64,000 nt of DNA, from contig PKXY01000033.1 of assembly GCA_003132505.1 (NCBI GenBank), positions 47,988 to 111,987 of the forward strand, given 5' to 3'. How positions within the stretch are numbered: the stretch's first letter is position 1; the number at the start of each line of letters is the position of its first letter. This DNA is from Solirubrobacterales bacterium (GTDB lineage: Bacteria; Actinomycetota; Thermoleophilia; Solirubrobacterales; Solirubrobacteraceae). The translations under genes and the position numbers were made by a program. The notes beneath the pieces are model-generated. The model had not been told where the DNA came from. It saw only the letters and a list, made by a program, of their open reading frames with translations, and ran no database searches. This document shows, piece by piece, positions 43,386 to 52,577 of this stretch.

Positions 43386-44375
43386 ATGAGTCGCAACCGT
43401 ACGAATTCACTCGAGGAGGTCCGTGACGCCGCGGAGCTCCTCGGGTACCCGCTCGTATCTTCGCGCCGCTGGCATCGGCGCAGACCGCGACTGAGGCGGA
43501 CCAAACCAGAAAGCCCACGCCGGCGATCTCGGGCCGGCTATCTGTTTGTCGGGGGCTACGCGGTATTGCTGGGAGTCGTCGGCCTGTGGCCGGCGGGGTA
43601 CGCGCTCAACCTCGCGTTGACGACGTTTGACGGGGCATTCAGCGGCCTGTCGAACTTCACCGGCTCCTACAACCAGGGCTTCCTCATCCCGGCGTTCGAG
43701 CACGTCGGCGAGTTCATGCTCATCTGGCTGACGGCATTGATCGTGATGGTGATCGGTCTGTCGCTGTTCATGCACACGCTCGCACCGCGGGTCAGCGCGG
43801 CCTTCCGCTTCATGTTCTACGTACCGGCGGCATTCGCCGGCTCGGCGAGCGTGCTGCTCTGGCTGTTCATGTTCCAGCCCGGACTGAGCCCATGGGACTT
43901 CGTGCTCCACGCGCTGGGCTACAAGACGCTCGGCGACACGCTGATCTCCGGAAACCTGCCGATCATTTACGCGCTGATCGCGTTCTGGACCGGGGCCGGG
44001 AGCTGGATCCTCGTGATCCACGGGGCCCTCACGAACGTTCCCGACGAGGTACTGGAGGCGGCCTCACTCGACGGTGCGGGCCCGCTGCAAACGGCGCTGC
44101 GAATCAAGCTGCCGATGATCAAGAAGTGGGTCGTCTACATGCTGATCGTGGCGTTTGCCGGGGGAACGCAGCTGTTTGCCGAGCCGCAACTCGTCAGCGT
44201 GGCCAACCTGGGGCTGGTCAGTCCCGTGTGGTCTCCGAACACGCTCGCGACGTACCTAGCCTTCCAGTACAACAACTTCAACTGGGCCGCCGCGATCTCG
44301 ATCGACCTGCTCGTCGTCGCCTTCGTCTGCGCCGGGGTGCTTGTGTTCCGCACCCGTCTCTTCAAGGCGGACTAG
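43386..44375 (+). CDS. Sugar ABC transporter permease, MalF type (orphan pair 2)
   Basis: The 329-residue protein has a basic N-terminal extension of about 48 residues, then six membrane segments (GYLFVGGYAVLLGVVGLWPA first) and EAA loop VPDEVLEAASLDGAGPLQTA. It is a close paralogue of the 40655 product, so the pairs arose by duplication. The true start may be later than 43386, since the extension is absent from the paralogue. Confidence 0.9.
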   Translation: MSRNRTNSLEEVRDAAELLGYPLVSSRRWHRRRPRLRRTKPESPRRRSRAGYLFVGGYAVLLGVVGLWPAGYALNLALTTFDGAFSGLSNFTGSYNQGFLIPAFEHVGEFMLIWLTALIVMVIGLSLFMHTLAPRVSAAFRFMFYVPAAFAGSASVLLWLFMFQPGLSPWDFVLHALGYKTLGDTLISGNLPIIYALIAFWTGAGSWILVIHGALTNVPDEVLEAASLDGAGPLQTALRIKLPMIKKWVVYMLIVAFAGGTQLFAEPQLVSVANLGLVSPVWSPNTLATYLAFQYNNFNWAAAISIDLLVVAFVCAGVLVFRTRLFKAD

Positions 44376-45383
44376 ATGCGACCGGTGAACGTCTCCGTCA
44401 AGCTCGACGTCTCGGTCGCCTCGCAGCCGTGGTCGCTTGCGTCCAGTGCCAAGCGGCTCGTCCTGTGGGCCGTGCTGGCCGTTGTCGCGATCTTCTTCGT
44501 CGTGCCAATCCTCTGGCTGCTGCTCGAAACGACGAGGGCGGGACAGACGGGGCCAGACACGCAGGCCGGTGCCCCGTTGGCGTTCGGATCATTGCATCAG
44601 CTCGTGGCGAACTGGCAGGTGCTGTTCTCCGGCCTGGTCGGCCAGATCGGGACCTGGCTTGAGAACTCGTTTCTCTACTCGGGCTCGGGCGTGCTGATCG
44701 CCGTCGGGCTCGGCATACCGGCGGGCTATGGGCTCGCCACATTCGACTTCTTCGGGCGGCGACTGCTGCTCCTCACGACGATGATCGCGATGCTGATTCC
44801 GACCAATGCGCTCGTGCTGCCGCTGGTTCTCGAGGCCCACTCGCTCGGGATGCTCAGCAGCCCGTTCGCCGTGATCCTGCCCTACGGCCTGTTCCCGTTC
44901 GGCGTCTACATCGCCTACCTCTACTTCAACGCCCCTCGCGTGTTCGGGCTGCTCGCGGCCGCGCGCAGCGACGGCTGCAGCGAGTGGCAGGCGTTCCGGC
45001 ACGTCGCGCTACCTCTCTCGACACCCGTCCTCGGTCTGGTCGTGGTGCTCGACTTCATCGCGAGCTGGACAAACTACTTTCTGCCGTGGGGGATGTACCT
45101 GGCGTTCGGTTGCACCGCGTCGTCTACCACGAACATCGCCTGCCAAACCGGTCGCTACCCCGTGACGCTCGGCGTCGCGCAACAGCTGATGGCCGGAGCA
45201 CCCGCACCGTTTGCCGTGCCCCAGCTGTCCGGCACCGTACTCTCAAGCGTTCAGATGCAGACCAATGCACCGGCTTCGGTCGAGGCGCTGCTGATCTTCG
45301 TGAGCTGCGCGCCGGTGATCATCGTTCTCGTGATCGCGCAACGATGGATCGCCTCGGGCCGCCTGCAAGGCATCTTCGTCTAG
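44376..45383 (+). CDS. Sugar ABC transporter permease, MalG type (orphan pair 2)
   Basis: The 335-residue protein abuts the previous stop codon (TAGATG). It has six membrane segments, EAA loop ARSDGCSEWQAFRHVALPLS and terminal AQRWIASGRLQGIF. A 20-residue periplasmic insert with two Cys (FGCTASSTTNIAC) is absent from the paralogue at 41515. It is followed 6 bp later by the esterase-like gene. Confidence 0.9.
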   Translation: MRPVNVSVKLDVSVASQPWSLASSAKRLVLWAVLAVVAIFFVVPILWLLLETTRAGQTGPDTQAGAPLAFGSLHQLVANWQVLFSGLVGQIGTWLENSFLYSGSGVLIAVGLGIPAGYGLATFDFFGRRLLLLTTMIAMLIPTNALVLPLVLEAHSLGMLSSPFAVILPYGLFPFGVYIAYLYFNAPRVFGLLAAARSDGCSEWQAFRHVALPLSTPVLGLVVVLDFIASWTNYFLPWGMYLAFGCTASSTTNIACQTGRYPVTLGVAQQLMAGAPAPFAVPQLSGTVLSSVQMQTNAPASVEALLIFVSCAPVIIVLVIAQRWIASGRLQGIFV

Positions 45384-45389
45384 ACGGCA

Positions 45390-46838
45390 ATGCCGAACTT
45401 CAGCATCTCGGCGGGACCGATCCGCATCACGATCAGGGCGTCGATCTCGGTCTCGGGCGACCCGCAAAGCTCCGTGCGACGCAGGTTGGTGCTCCGGCTG
45501 GCTGCGGCCGTCGGGACGGTTGCAGCCGTGGCGGCCGTGGTTGCCACCGTCGTCGCGTTGGTGTCGGTCTTGGGCGGTGGTGGAGGAAGCCATGGTGGAA
45601 GCCGTCGCGAGGCCGCCTTCTCGCCTGCCGTTCAGCGCACGGGTCGCGAGCCGACCGGCTTTGTCGTCACTTTCCGCTACCGCGACCCGGCCGCGACCAG
45701 CGTGCAGCTCACAGGCGAGTGGTACTTCTCGAGCCCCGGTCACACCACGACGAGCAGCAGCCAGGGCCTTTCCCCGTCCCAGTGGAAGCCCGGTGACTTT
45801 CCGATCGGCTGGCCGAACACCTCTTTGATGGCTGATGGCTGGCCGGCGGTGAACATGAAGATCGATCGCGCGACTGGGGTGTGGTCCTACACGAGCCCGC
45901 TTCCCTCGGGCGACTTCAACTACGGCTTCCTGGTCAACTGCCCGAGCGCAGTAGGACGCGACGCAGGGTTCACGAACTGCCCGGAGCTGTCAGACCCGAG
46001 CAATCCTCCTTGGAACGACCACCGAGGAATCAACATCGGCTCGGTTCAGACGGTCAGCCAGGTCTACGTCCCGTCTGACCCCGCCTTCCACACCGTCAAT
46101 TACTCCTGGCAGGCACCAACGCACCCGCGCGGAGCCCTGCGGGATGTCACCTACCCTCAGAACCTCGGCGGATCGCCCACGCTGCAAGGCTTCAACAGGC
46201 TGGCCATCTACACCCCGCCCGGGTACAACCCAAGGCGCTCGACGCCCTACCCCACGCTATATCTCGCCGCCGGCGGCGACGGCAACGAGCTCGATTGGAG
46301 CACTCAAGCCGACGGCGGGAACATCCTCGACAACCTGATCGACAGGCGTGAGGTCAAGCCGATGGTCGTCGTGATGACCGCTTTCGGCGTCCAAGATTTC
46401 TGCTTCCAGGACGACCAGTCCGCGTATGACCAGAACCTCGTTAGCACGGTCATTCCCTACGTCCAGTCGCACTACCACGTGGCGAAGGAGCAGTCAGAGC
46501 GCGCGTTCGCCGGCCTTGACTGCGGCGGTGCTTTCGCTGCAAGCCTGTTGGTCGGCTACACGCACGACTTCGGCTACTTCGGGATCATGAGTCCTGAGCC
46601 TCCCATGTCCGCAGTCAGCGGCGCTCAGGCCAAAGCGATCGAGCGCGTTGGTGTGCTGCTCGGAGGGGGAAAGCAGGACCCGCTCCACTCCGATGCGCTG
46701 CAGGAACTGGCGAGCCTTCAGCAGGCACGCCACACGGTCTTCACCGACTTCGTCGACGGCGGGCACGATTGGCATGTGTGGCGCATCCTGCTGCGCGACT
46801 TCCTGATGCGCGTGGCGTTCAAGCCTGCGCGCGGTTAA
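45390..46838 (+). CDS. Membrane-anchored esterase-like protein (enterochelin/feruloyl esterase family)
   Basis: The 482-residue protein has an N-terminal membrane anchor (residues about 33-62, LRLAAAVGTVAAVAAVVATV), a beta-sandwich domain (FVVTFRYRDPAATSVQLTGE) and a putative-esterase alpha/beta-hydrolase domain from about residue 240 (FNRLAIYTPPGYNP; LYLAAGGDGNELDW). The nucleophile elbow, normally GLSMGG, reads GLDCGG (about residue 376): Ser is replaced by Asp. The catalytic His region GGHDWHVWR is kept. It may be an inactive binding or docking protein, or use a different nucleophile. It is cotranscribed with permease pair 2. Confidence 0.78.
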   Translation: MPNFSISAGPIRITIRASISVSGDPQSSVRRRLVLRLAAAVGTVAAVAAVVATVVALVSVLGGGGGSHGGSRREAAFSPAVQRTGREPTGFVVTFRYRDPAATSVQLTGEWYFSSPGHTTTSSSQGLSPSQWKPGDFPIGWPNTSLMADGWPAVNMKIDRATGVWSYTSPLPSGDFNYGFLVNCPSAVGRDAGFTNCPELSDPSNPPWNDHRGINIGSVQTVSQVYVPSDPAFHTVNYSWQAPTHPRGALRDVTYPQNLGGSPTLQGFNRLAIYTPPGYNPRRSTPYPTLYLAAGGDGNELDWSTQADGGNILDNLIDRREVKPMVVVMTAFGVQDFCFQDDQSAYDQNLVSTVIPYVQSHYHVAKEQSERAFAGLDCGGAFAASLLVGYTHDFGYFGIMSPEPPMSAVSGAQAKAIERVGVLLGGGKQDPLHSDALQELASLQQARHTVFTDFVDGGHDWHVWRILLRDFLMRVAFKPARG

Positions 46839-46922
46839 CCCGGCAGTAGCCATCAGCGGGGAGGGCGCGGGCCCGACTCATCCGTCAACTGCGGTCAGTG
46901 CCACGCGGCGGCGCGGACGGCG

Positions 46923-48026
46923 TCACGCCGCTGTGATTCTCGCTCCAGAGTCGGCGTCGAAGAGAAGCATCGAGTCCGGCTTGACGTGCAGCTCGACCGC
47001 GCTGCCGCTCTTGGGCGCGCTCTTGGGATTCACGCGGACGATGAAATCGGGCGTCGCGGCAAAGGTGGCCTGATCGACGTGGTGTGCAAGGCGCGCATAG
47101 ATGTAGGCTTCCGCGCCGAGCTCTTCGACGAGGTTGACGACAGCCGGTATGCCGGCACCCTCGCCAGCAAGCTCGAGCGACTCGGGGCGCAGACCAACCG
47201 TGACCTTGCCGGTTCCGGCCGTGTCCTTCAGCGCGCGCGGGACCGCTACGACCGTCGACCCAATCGCCACGCCCTCGGATCCGACGGTGCCCTCGACCAG
47301 GTTCATCGCGGGAGAACCGATGAAGCCGGCAACGAAAGCGTTGACCGGGGAGTCATAGAGCACGCTCGGCACGTCGACCTGCTGCAGCACGCCGTCCTTC
47401 ATCACCGCGACCCGATCGCCCATCGTCATCGCCTCAACCTGATCGTGCGTCACATATACGGTCGTGACGCCGAGCCGCCGTTGCAGCGCTGCGATTTCCG
47501 AGCGCGTCGCCACGCGCAGCTTCGCGTCCAAGTTTGACAGCGGCTCATCCATCAGGAACACGCGCGGCTGGCGAACGATCGCGCGACCCATCGCCACGCG
47601 CTGGCGCTGACCACCCGATAGCTGGCCGGGCTTACGGTCCAGATAATCCTCGAGATCGAGGATCTTTGCCGCCTCGGCCACGCGCGTCTTGATCTCGGAC
47701 TTCTTGACCTTCGCAATCTTCAACGCGAACCCGAGATTGCCAGCCACATCCATATGTGGGTACAACGCGTAGTTCTGAAACACCATGGCGATGTCGCGCT
47801 CGCGCGGCGGCAGGCGAACAACGCTGCGCTCGTCGATAAAGATGTCGCCAGCGTCAACAGGCTCGAGGCCGGCGAGCATCCGCAAGCTCGTCGTCTTACC
47901 GCATCCCGACGGGCCGACCAAGACTATGAACTCGCCATCACGGATCTCGAGATTCAGCTCGTTAACGGCCGGGTTCTTGGCCCTCGGATAGATCCGAGAC
48001 GCACCCTTGAAGGTCACAGTCGCCAT
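46923..48026 (-). CDS. Sugar ABC transporter ATPase, MalK/UgpC type
   Basis: The 367-residue protein shows Walker [43 protein letters not shown] and [10 protein letters not shown], with the regulatory C-terminus ([13 protein letters not shown]). It is last in the importer operon read from 51358 and is about 40 residues shorter than the ATPase at 35601. It may also power the two orphan permease pairs (inference). Confidence 0.93.
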   Translation of the reverse strand: MATVTFKGASRIYPRAKNPAVNELNLEIRDGEFIVLVGPSGCGKTTSLRMLAGLEPVDAGDIFIDERSVVRLPPRERDIAMVFQNYALYPHMDVAGNLGFALKIAKVKKSEIKTRVAEAAKILDLEDYLDRKPGQLSGGQRQRVAMGRAIVRQPRVFLMDEPLSNLDAKLRVATRSEIAALQRRLGVTTVYVTHDQVEAMTMGDRVAVMKDGVLQQVDVPSVLYDSPVNAFVAGFIGSPAMNLVEGTVGSEGVAIGSTVVAVPRALKDTAGTGKVTVGLRPESLELAGEGAGIPAVVNLVEELGAEAYIYARLAHHVDQATFAATPDFIVRVNPKSAPKSGSAVELHVKPDSMLLFDADSGARITAA

Positions 48027-48110
48027 GCGGGTCCTTTCGATCTCTCCTTGACGAGCGCAAGCGAGCCGCGCGGGTTCACTGCTGGTCTCCTGTCTTGAAC
48101 ATCGGTGCCG

Positions 48111-48989
48111 CTATCCCTTCGTTGCGCCCGCGAGCATTCCCTTGACCAGCGTGCGCTGGGCAAACAAAAAGATGATCAAGATCGGCAGCGCCCCGATGAG
48201 CGTGGCCATCGCGAGGTCGGGTCGATAGATCTCTGAACCGGCATACCCCGAAGCCGTGGGGCTGAAGATGGGCGCAGAGCCGATCAGGATCTGCAGGCCG
48301 ACCGTCACCGGATACTCCGAGTTCGTGTAAGTCATCACGAAGGGGAGGTAGTAGTTGGTCCAATCCCCGACGAAAGCGAAGAACGCGACGAGCGCCACGA
48401 TCGGCCGTGCGAGTGGCAGAGCCACGTGCAGGAACACGCCCCATTCGCCTGCCCCATCGATTCGCGCCGCCGCGAGTAGGTCCTTTGGAATGGTGGATGA
48501 GAAATAGATGTAGGCGAGATAGACGCCGAACGGGAAGAACGCGAACGGCAGGATCACCGCCCAGGCCGTGCCAACCAGATTGACTGCACTGGCCTCGAGA
48601 AACAGCGGCATCACGAGCGCCGTGGCCGGCATGATCATCACCACGAGCGTGACCGCCAGCAGCGTGCGACGGCCAATGAACTGTGTCAGCGCAAGACCGT
48701 AGCCCGCGGGAATGGCTGCCAGCAGCGCGAGCGCAGTCCCGCCGCCCGAGTAGATCGCGGAGTTCTTCAGCCAGGTCAGCATCAACCCGCCCTGGTAATT
48801 GATCACCCTGTTGAAGGTATGAATGAACGTGCCCAAGCTGCCGAACGCAAGGGGAGCCTGGTGTGCCAGCTGGTAGTCCGTTTTCGTCGGGGCGAGCAGC
48901 AGCCAGAGCAGCGGCACGCCGAAGAAGGCTACGAACAGCAGCAGCACGAGGAGTCCGATGACGCGGTATATGTAGCGTCGCGCGAGCAT
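48111..48989 (-). CDS. Sugar ABC transporter permease, MalG type
   Basis: The 292-residue protein has six membrane segments (IGLLVLLLFVAFFGVPLLWL first), EAA loop ARIDGAGEWGVFLHVALPLA and an end AQRTLVKGMLAGATKG. Its start overlaps the MalF-type stop by one base (TAATG). More distantly related to the orphan MalG-type proteins. Confidence 0.92.
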   Translation of the reverse strand: MLARRYIYRVIGLLVLLLFVAFFGVPLLWLLLAPTKTDYQLAHQAPLAFGSLGTFIHTFNRVINYQGGLMLTWLKNSAIYSGGGTALALLAAIPAGYGLALTQFIGRRTLLAVTLVVMIMPATALVMPLFLEASAVNLVGTAWAVILPFAFFPFGVYLAYIYFSSTIPKDLLAAARIDGAGEWGVFLHVALPLARPIVALVAFFAFVGDWTNYYLPFVMTYTNSEYPVTVGLQILIGSAPIFSPTASGYAGSEIYRPDLAMATLIGALPILIIFLFAQRTLVKGMLAGATKG

Positions 48990-49933
48990 TACTCGACCTC
49001 GAACAGCCTTCCGCGCCAGACGAGCAGCACGGCGACGAGCAGACCGATCACGAGCAGATCGACCGAGACAGCGGCTGCATTATTGAAGCTGTCCTGCTGG
49101 AACGCAAGGTAGTAGGCGAGCTGATTCGGCGACCACTGCGCCGGCACCTGGCCGTTGGTCGCAACACCAAGGATCTGCGGCTCGACGAAGAGCTGGGATC
49201 CGGCCGCAAAGGACAGCACGAGCATGTAGACGATCCATTTGCGGATCAGCGGGATCTTGATTCGCACGGCGGTCTGAAGCGCGCTGGACCCGTCGATCTC
49301 GGCGGCCTCGATCAGCTCGTCGGGAATGTTGTTCAGCGCGCCGTACATGATGACGATCCATCCCCCGGCGCCGGTGAAGAACGCCATGATCGCGAAGACG
49401 ATCGGAAGGTTGCTCGGCTGGACAGTGTTCGAGAGCACCTGATAGTGCAGGCCGTGCAGGATGAACGCAAACGGACTGCCACTGGGCGTGAACATGAACA
49501 GCCAGATGATCGCGCTCGCCGAACCAGCCATCGCTCCCGGGAGATAGAAGATCAGCCGAAAGGCCGTGCTGACCCGGCGCTTGAGGGTGTGCACCATCAG
49601 CGCGAGAAGCACGACGAAGACGGTTTGACTGGCGAGCCAGATCCCTTCGAACTCGGCGATGTGCTCGAACGCCGGCAGGAACTCGAAGAAGTTGAACGTG
49701 TCGACGAAGTGCGAGACGCCGACGCCACCCGATGTGCTCAGCGCGAGCGCGATCGCATAAACAGCAGGCGCGACGCCGAGAGCGAGCAGCAGGACTACGT
49801 AGATAGCGACAAAGAAGTAGCCCGCTGTCCGCGAGGTGCCGGCCGGTAGTCCTCCGCGCTGCCCCCCAGCCCGGCGTCTCCGACGGGCGCTAATGCGCTC
49901 GTCGGAGACAGCCATGGCCGAAGGAACTGTCAT
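48989..49933 (-). CDS. Sugar ABC transporter permease, MalF type
   Basis: The 314-residue protein has an Arg-rich cytoplasmic N-terminus and six membrane segments (GYFFVAIYVVLLLALGVAPA first), with EAA loop IPDELIEAAEIDGSSALQTA. It is the third MalF-type paralogue in 10 kb and the most divergent. It lies 39 bp after the binding-protein gene. Confidence 0.92.
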   Translation of the reverse strand: MTVPSAMAVSDERISARRRRRAGGQRGGLPAGTSRTAGYFFVAIYVVLLLALGVAPAVYAIALALSTSGGVGVSHFVDTFNFFEFLPAFEHIAEFEGIWLASQTVFVVLLALMVHTLKRRVSTAFRLIFYLPGAMAGSASAIIWLFMFTPSGSPFAFILHGLHYQVLSNTVQPSNLPIVFAIMAFFTGAGGWIVIMYGALNNIPDELIEAAEIDGSSALQTAVRIKIPLIRKWIVYMLVLSFAAGSQLFVEPQILGVATNGQVPAQWSPNQLAYYLAFQQDSFNNAAAVSVDLLVIGLLVAVLLVWRGRLFEVE

Positions 49934-49972
49934 TGGATTACTTGGTACGAACTTACTGCTCGGGACCTATTA

Positions 49973-51358
49973 CTAGCCGCCGGTGGCGACGGTCTTGTTC
50001 GGGCTCTCGACCGTGTAACCGGCCAGTCGAGCCTGGTTTGCCAACGCCTCGGCGTAGGGCAGGAGCTCGCCCGAGACCGGCTTCCCGCCGGTCACGTTGG
50101 CGAGATCCGTGGATGCCCACACGTTGTCCGTGCTCCACGGCACCGGGCTCCAGCCGTCCCACACCTGCGCCGCGGCCTGCTTCCAAGTGGCCTCGGTCGT
50201 GCTCGGATCACCGAAGACCGAGCTGAGCGATGACACGTAAGCGGCCTGATCCGGCACGTACTGCGGGAGACCGGCGTCAACGCCGACCTTCTGGATCTTC
50301 GGGCTCGTGGCCATGAACTGCGCGAGCTTCGCCGCGGCCGCCTTGTTCGGAGAGTGCTTCGAGACGAGCCACAGCCCGCCGCCGAGGTCGCCGGTCACCG
50401 CAGCGCCGTTGGTCGCCGTCGGAGCCGGGTAGGCCACCATCGTGCCGTTCGGCACCCCGTTGGCTGCGCCGGTCTGGAACACGGCGGTTCCCTCCCAGAG
50501 CGCTCCAACAGCCATGACGATCTTTTGGGGACCGCCAGGGATCGAGAAGATGCTGTCGTCGCTGAGCGACTTGCCGACATCGCCCGAACTATCCATCAGG
50601 TTCGTGATTCCCGTGCAGTTGGCTGAACCTGGATTGATCTCGATCTTGCCCTTCCCGATGACCTTGTCTAGCGGGCACTCATTGGCCCACAGGAAGTAGT
50701 CATCGACGCTGAACCCGTCGCCGACACTCCCGATGACGTAGCCCGGGTGAGCGTTGTTGAGTGCAGTACCGTCGGCCAGGAACGTCGCCCAGGTCGTCGG
50801 AATCGGCGCGCTGCCGAAGAACTGCTTGTACAGCGTCGGGTTGACCCAGAGCACCTCCGCCGCGCTGTCATTGCGCAGGCAGACGACCTGGCCGCTCGGT
50901 GTCGTGCAACCGGCCTTCATCGAAGTGCCGGCGAACTTGCCCAGCACGCTCTTCGGGACGTAGCTCTTGAGGTTGAGCAGGTCGTTGTACGGTGGTGAAC
51001 CGAGCTGGACCGCGTCGTAGTTCTGTGAGTCGAACATCACGTCCGGCGCGTCGGACGGCCAGCCCGTGCGGTTCCATAGAGCGAACTTCGACTGCAGGAT
51101 GCCGGTGCCGTTCTCGTTGCCGTTGTAGAGGACCCACTTGACGTTGGCGTGAGGATTGGCCGCCATGTAGGCCTTCTCGTAGGGCACGCGTGCGGTGTCG
51201 ATCCAGACGATCAACGGCGCGCTCTTGCCCTTCGCCGATGCGGCAGATACGCCGAGCACTGACGCGCCCGCGATGCTCGTAGCCGCGATCGCGGCAACCG
51301 CGACGCGGGCCTTGAGTGAGCGGCCACGCCAGTACCTGGCGTTGATAAGTGATTTCAT
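49973..51358 (-). CDS. Sugar ABC transporter binding protein (family 1)
   Basis: The 461-residue protein starts at ATG 51358 behind a GGAGAG ribosome site. A signal peptide (VAVAAIAATSIAGASVLGVS) has no lipobox Cys. The binding fold is clear: LIVWIDTARVPYEKAYMAAN, DAPDVMFDSQNYDAV and LGGGLWLVSKHSPNKAAAAK. It is encoded directly after the enolase-superfamily enzyme, so it likely brings in that enzyme's sugar or sugar acid, probably a deoxyhexose in view of the cluster. Confidence 0.9.
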   Translation of the reverse strand: MKSLINARYWRGRSLKARVAVAAIAATSIAGASVLGVSAASAKGKSAPLIVWIDTARVPYEKAYMAANPHANVKWVLYNGNENGTGILQSKFALWNRTGWPSDAPDVMFDSQNYDAVQLGSPPYNDLLNLKSYVPKSVLGKFAGTSMKAGCTTPSGQVVCLRNDSAAEVLWVNPTLYKQFFGSAPIPTTWATFLADGTALNNAHPGYVIGSVGDGFSVDDYFLWANECPLDKVIGKGKIEINPGSANCTGITNLMDSSGDVGKSLSDDSIFSIPGGPQKIVMAVGALWEGTAVFQTGAANGVPNGTMVAYPAPTATNGAAVTGDLGGGLWLVSKHSPNKAAAAKLAQFMATSPKIQKVGVDAGLPQYVPDQAAYVSSLSSVFGDPSTTEATWKQAAAQVWDGWSPVPWSTDNVWASTDLANVTGGKPVSGELLPYAEALANQARLAGYTVESPNKTVATGG

Positions 51359-51406
51359 GTTTTTCGCTCTCCTTCCTTCGTTTGATCCCATCTCAGGTGC
51401 ACGCTC

Positions 51407-52483
51407 TCAGGTGCTGCCGGCATGCTCACGCGCCTCGTGCACGAAGTCCGGCAGTGCAATGCCGGACTCCGTTGGCGCGCGCACAAGCCCATCCGCACCC
51501 ACGCGGGGCTCGCGCACGACCGGATTGGACGTGACGAGGGACTCGTAGTAGGTGCAGTTCGGTATCGCCATGCACAGGTGCACGGCCGGCTCGGTCGGCC
51601 CGTGGGGCTCGGCGCGCAGCCGAAAGGCGTCAGCGAGGTGCGCGGTGCGCATCGCGCCCGTAATCCCACCGCGGTGGTTGGCGCTCGTGCGGACATAGGT
51701 CGCGCAACCGGAGGCGATAAAGTCGGCCGTGTTCATGTAGCTGCCGTCCGAAGTCTCAGCGACGTTCAGCGGAACGTCGCAGCGCTCAGCGAGCCACTTG
51801 TAGGAGGTGACGCTGAACTCGCGGATCGGCTCCTCGTACCAGAGGTAGTCGGCCTCGGCGAGCGCCCGGCCCACATAGACAGCGTCAGGCAGATCAAAAC
51901 CCGCCGATCCGTCGTACATCAGGGCGATATCCGGGCCGACGTGTGCGCGCAGGCGCTGGCACAGATCGGCGTCGGCGCGCGCGTCTCCCCACGCGTGCAG
52001 CTTGATCGCTGGGTACCCAAGCTCGAGGCACTGGTCCGCTACCTCGAGGTACTCCTCGACAGTCGCGAAGGTCGTCGTCGAGGCGTACGCAGGGATCGCC
52101 TCCCGATAGGTGCCAAGCAGTCGGTGCACAGGAACGCCCAACGTGCGCCCTTCAAGATCCCAAAGCGCCACATCAACGATGCCGAGCAGCCAGATCGGGA
52201 ACTCTTCGGTGCGGTCGAGCTCCCAGAGGCGATGCCAGATCCACTCGCGGTGGTCGGCGCGCTCGCCTACCAGCTCGTCGCGCAGGATGCGATCGACGAT
52301 GTCCTTGAGCATCACGCCGCTCCACTCGTGGAAGGCCTCTCCCACCGCACCGTCCTCGGTAGTGATGCGCAGCACGGCGTTCGTGCGAGCGGGATGCGAT
52401 CCGCGCAAGCCGATCCGCCAAGCGAACGGCGGATCCACCGCCGGCCGAGCGATGAGCTCGACCTCTATGGCCCCAATCCTCAC
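51407..52483 (-). CDS. Enolase-superfamily sugar-acid dehydratase (mandelate racemase type)
   Basis: The 358-residue protein has a capping domain and barrel. Acid/base KxH is in AIKLHAWG; metal ligands are Asp in YDGSAGF, Glu in EEPI and Glu in AETSDG; the barrel-7 His is in EPHGP. These are the ligands of mandelate-racemase-group acid-sugar dehydratases. GTG 52483 is the start, 4 bases after the predicted transcript start. It could supply the aldonate dehydration step that the broken fuconate dehydratase at 55.8 kb no longer provides. Confidence 0.85.
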   Translation of the reverse strand: MRIGAIEVELIARPAVDPPFAWRIGLRGSHPARTNAVLRITTEDGAVGEAFHEWSGVMLKDIVDRILRDELVGERADHREWIWHRLWELDRTEEFPIWLLGIVDVALWDLEGRTLGVPVHRLLGTYREAIPAYASTTTFATVEEYLEVADQCLELGYPAIKLHAWGDARADADLCQRLRAHVGPDIALMYDGSAGFDLPDAVYVGRALAEADYLWYEEPIREFSVTSYKWLAERCDVPLNVAETSDGSYMNTADFIASGCATYVRTSANHRGGITGAMRTAHLADAFRLRAEPHGPTEPAVHLCMAIPNCTYYESLVTSNPVVREPRVGADGLVRAPTESGIALPDFVHEAREHAGST

Positions 52484-52493
52484 TCGTGTGATG

Positions 52494-52520
52494 ATAATAC
52501 GAATTGCGAAACGGGGTCAA
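52494..52520 (-). promoter_or_regulatory. Promoter of the enolase/ABC operon
   Basis: TTGACC (52520-52515) and TATTAT (52499-52494) on the minus strand, 15 bases apart; shifting the -10 to TATCAT gives 18. Transcription would start 2-5 bases before GTG 52483, so the message is close to leaderless. Confidence 0.5.
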
Positions 52521-52577
52521 GCCGGAACCGTTCGGGCTCCTGGGCATGGTGCCCCTATGAGCCCGTGGCGGCGGGCC

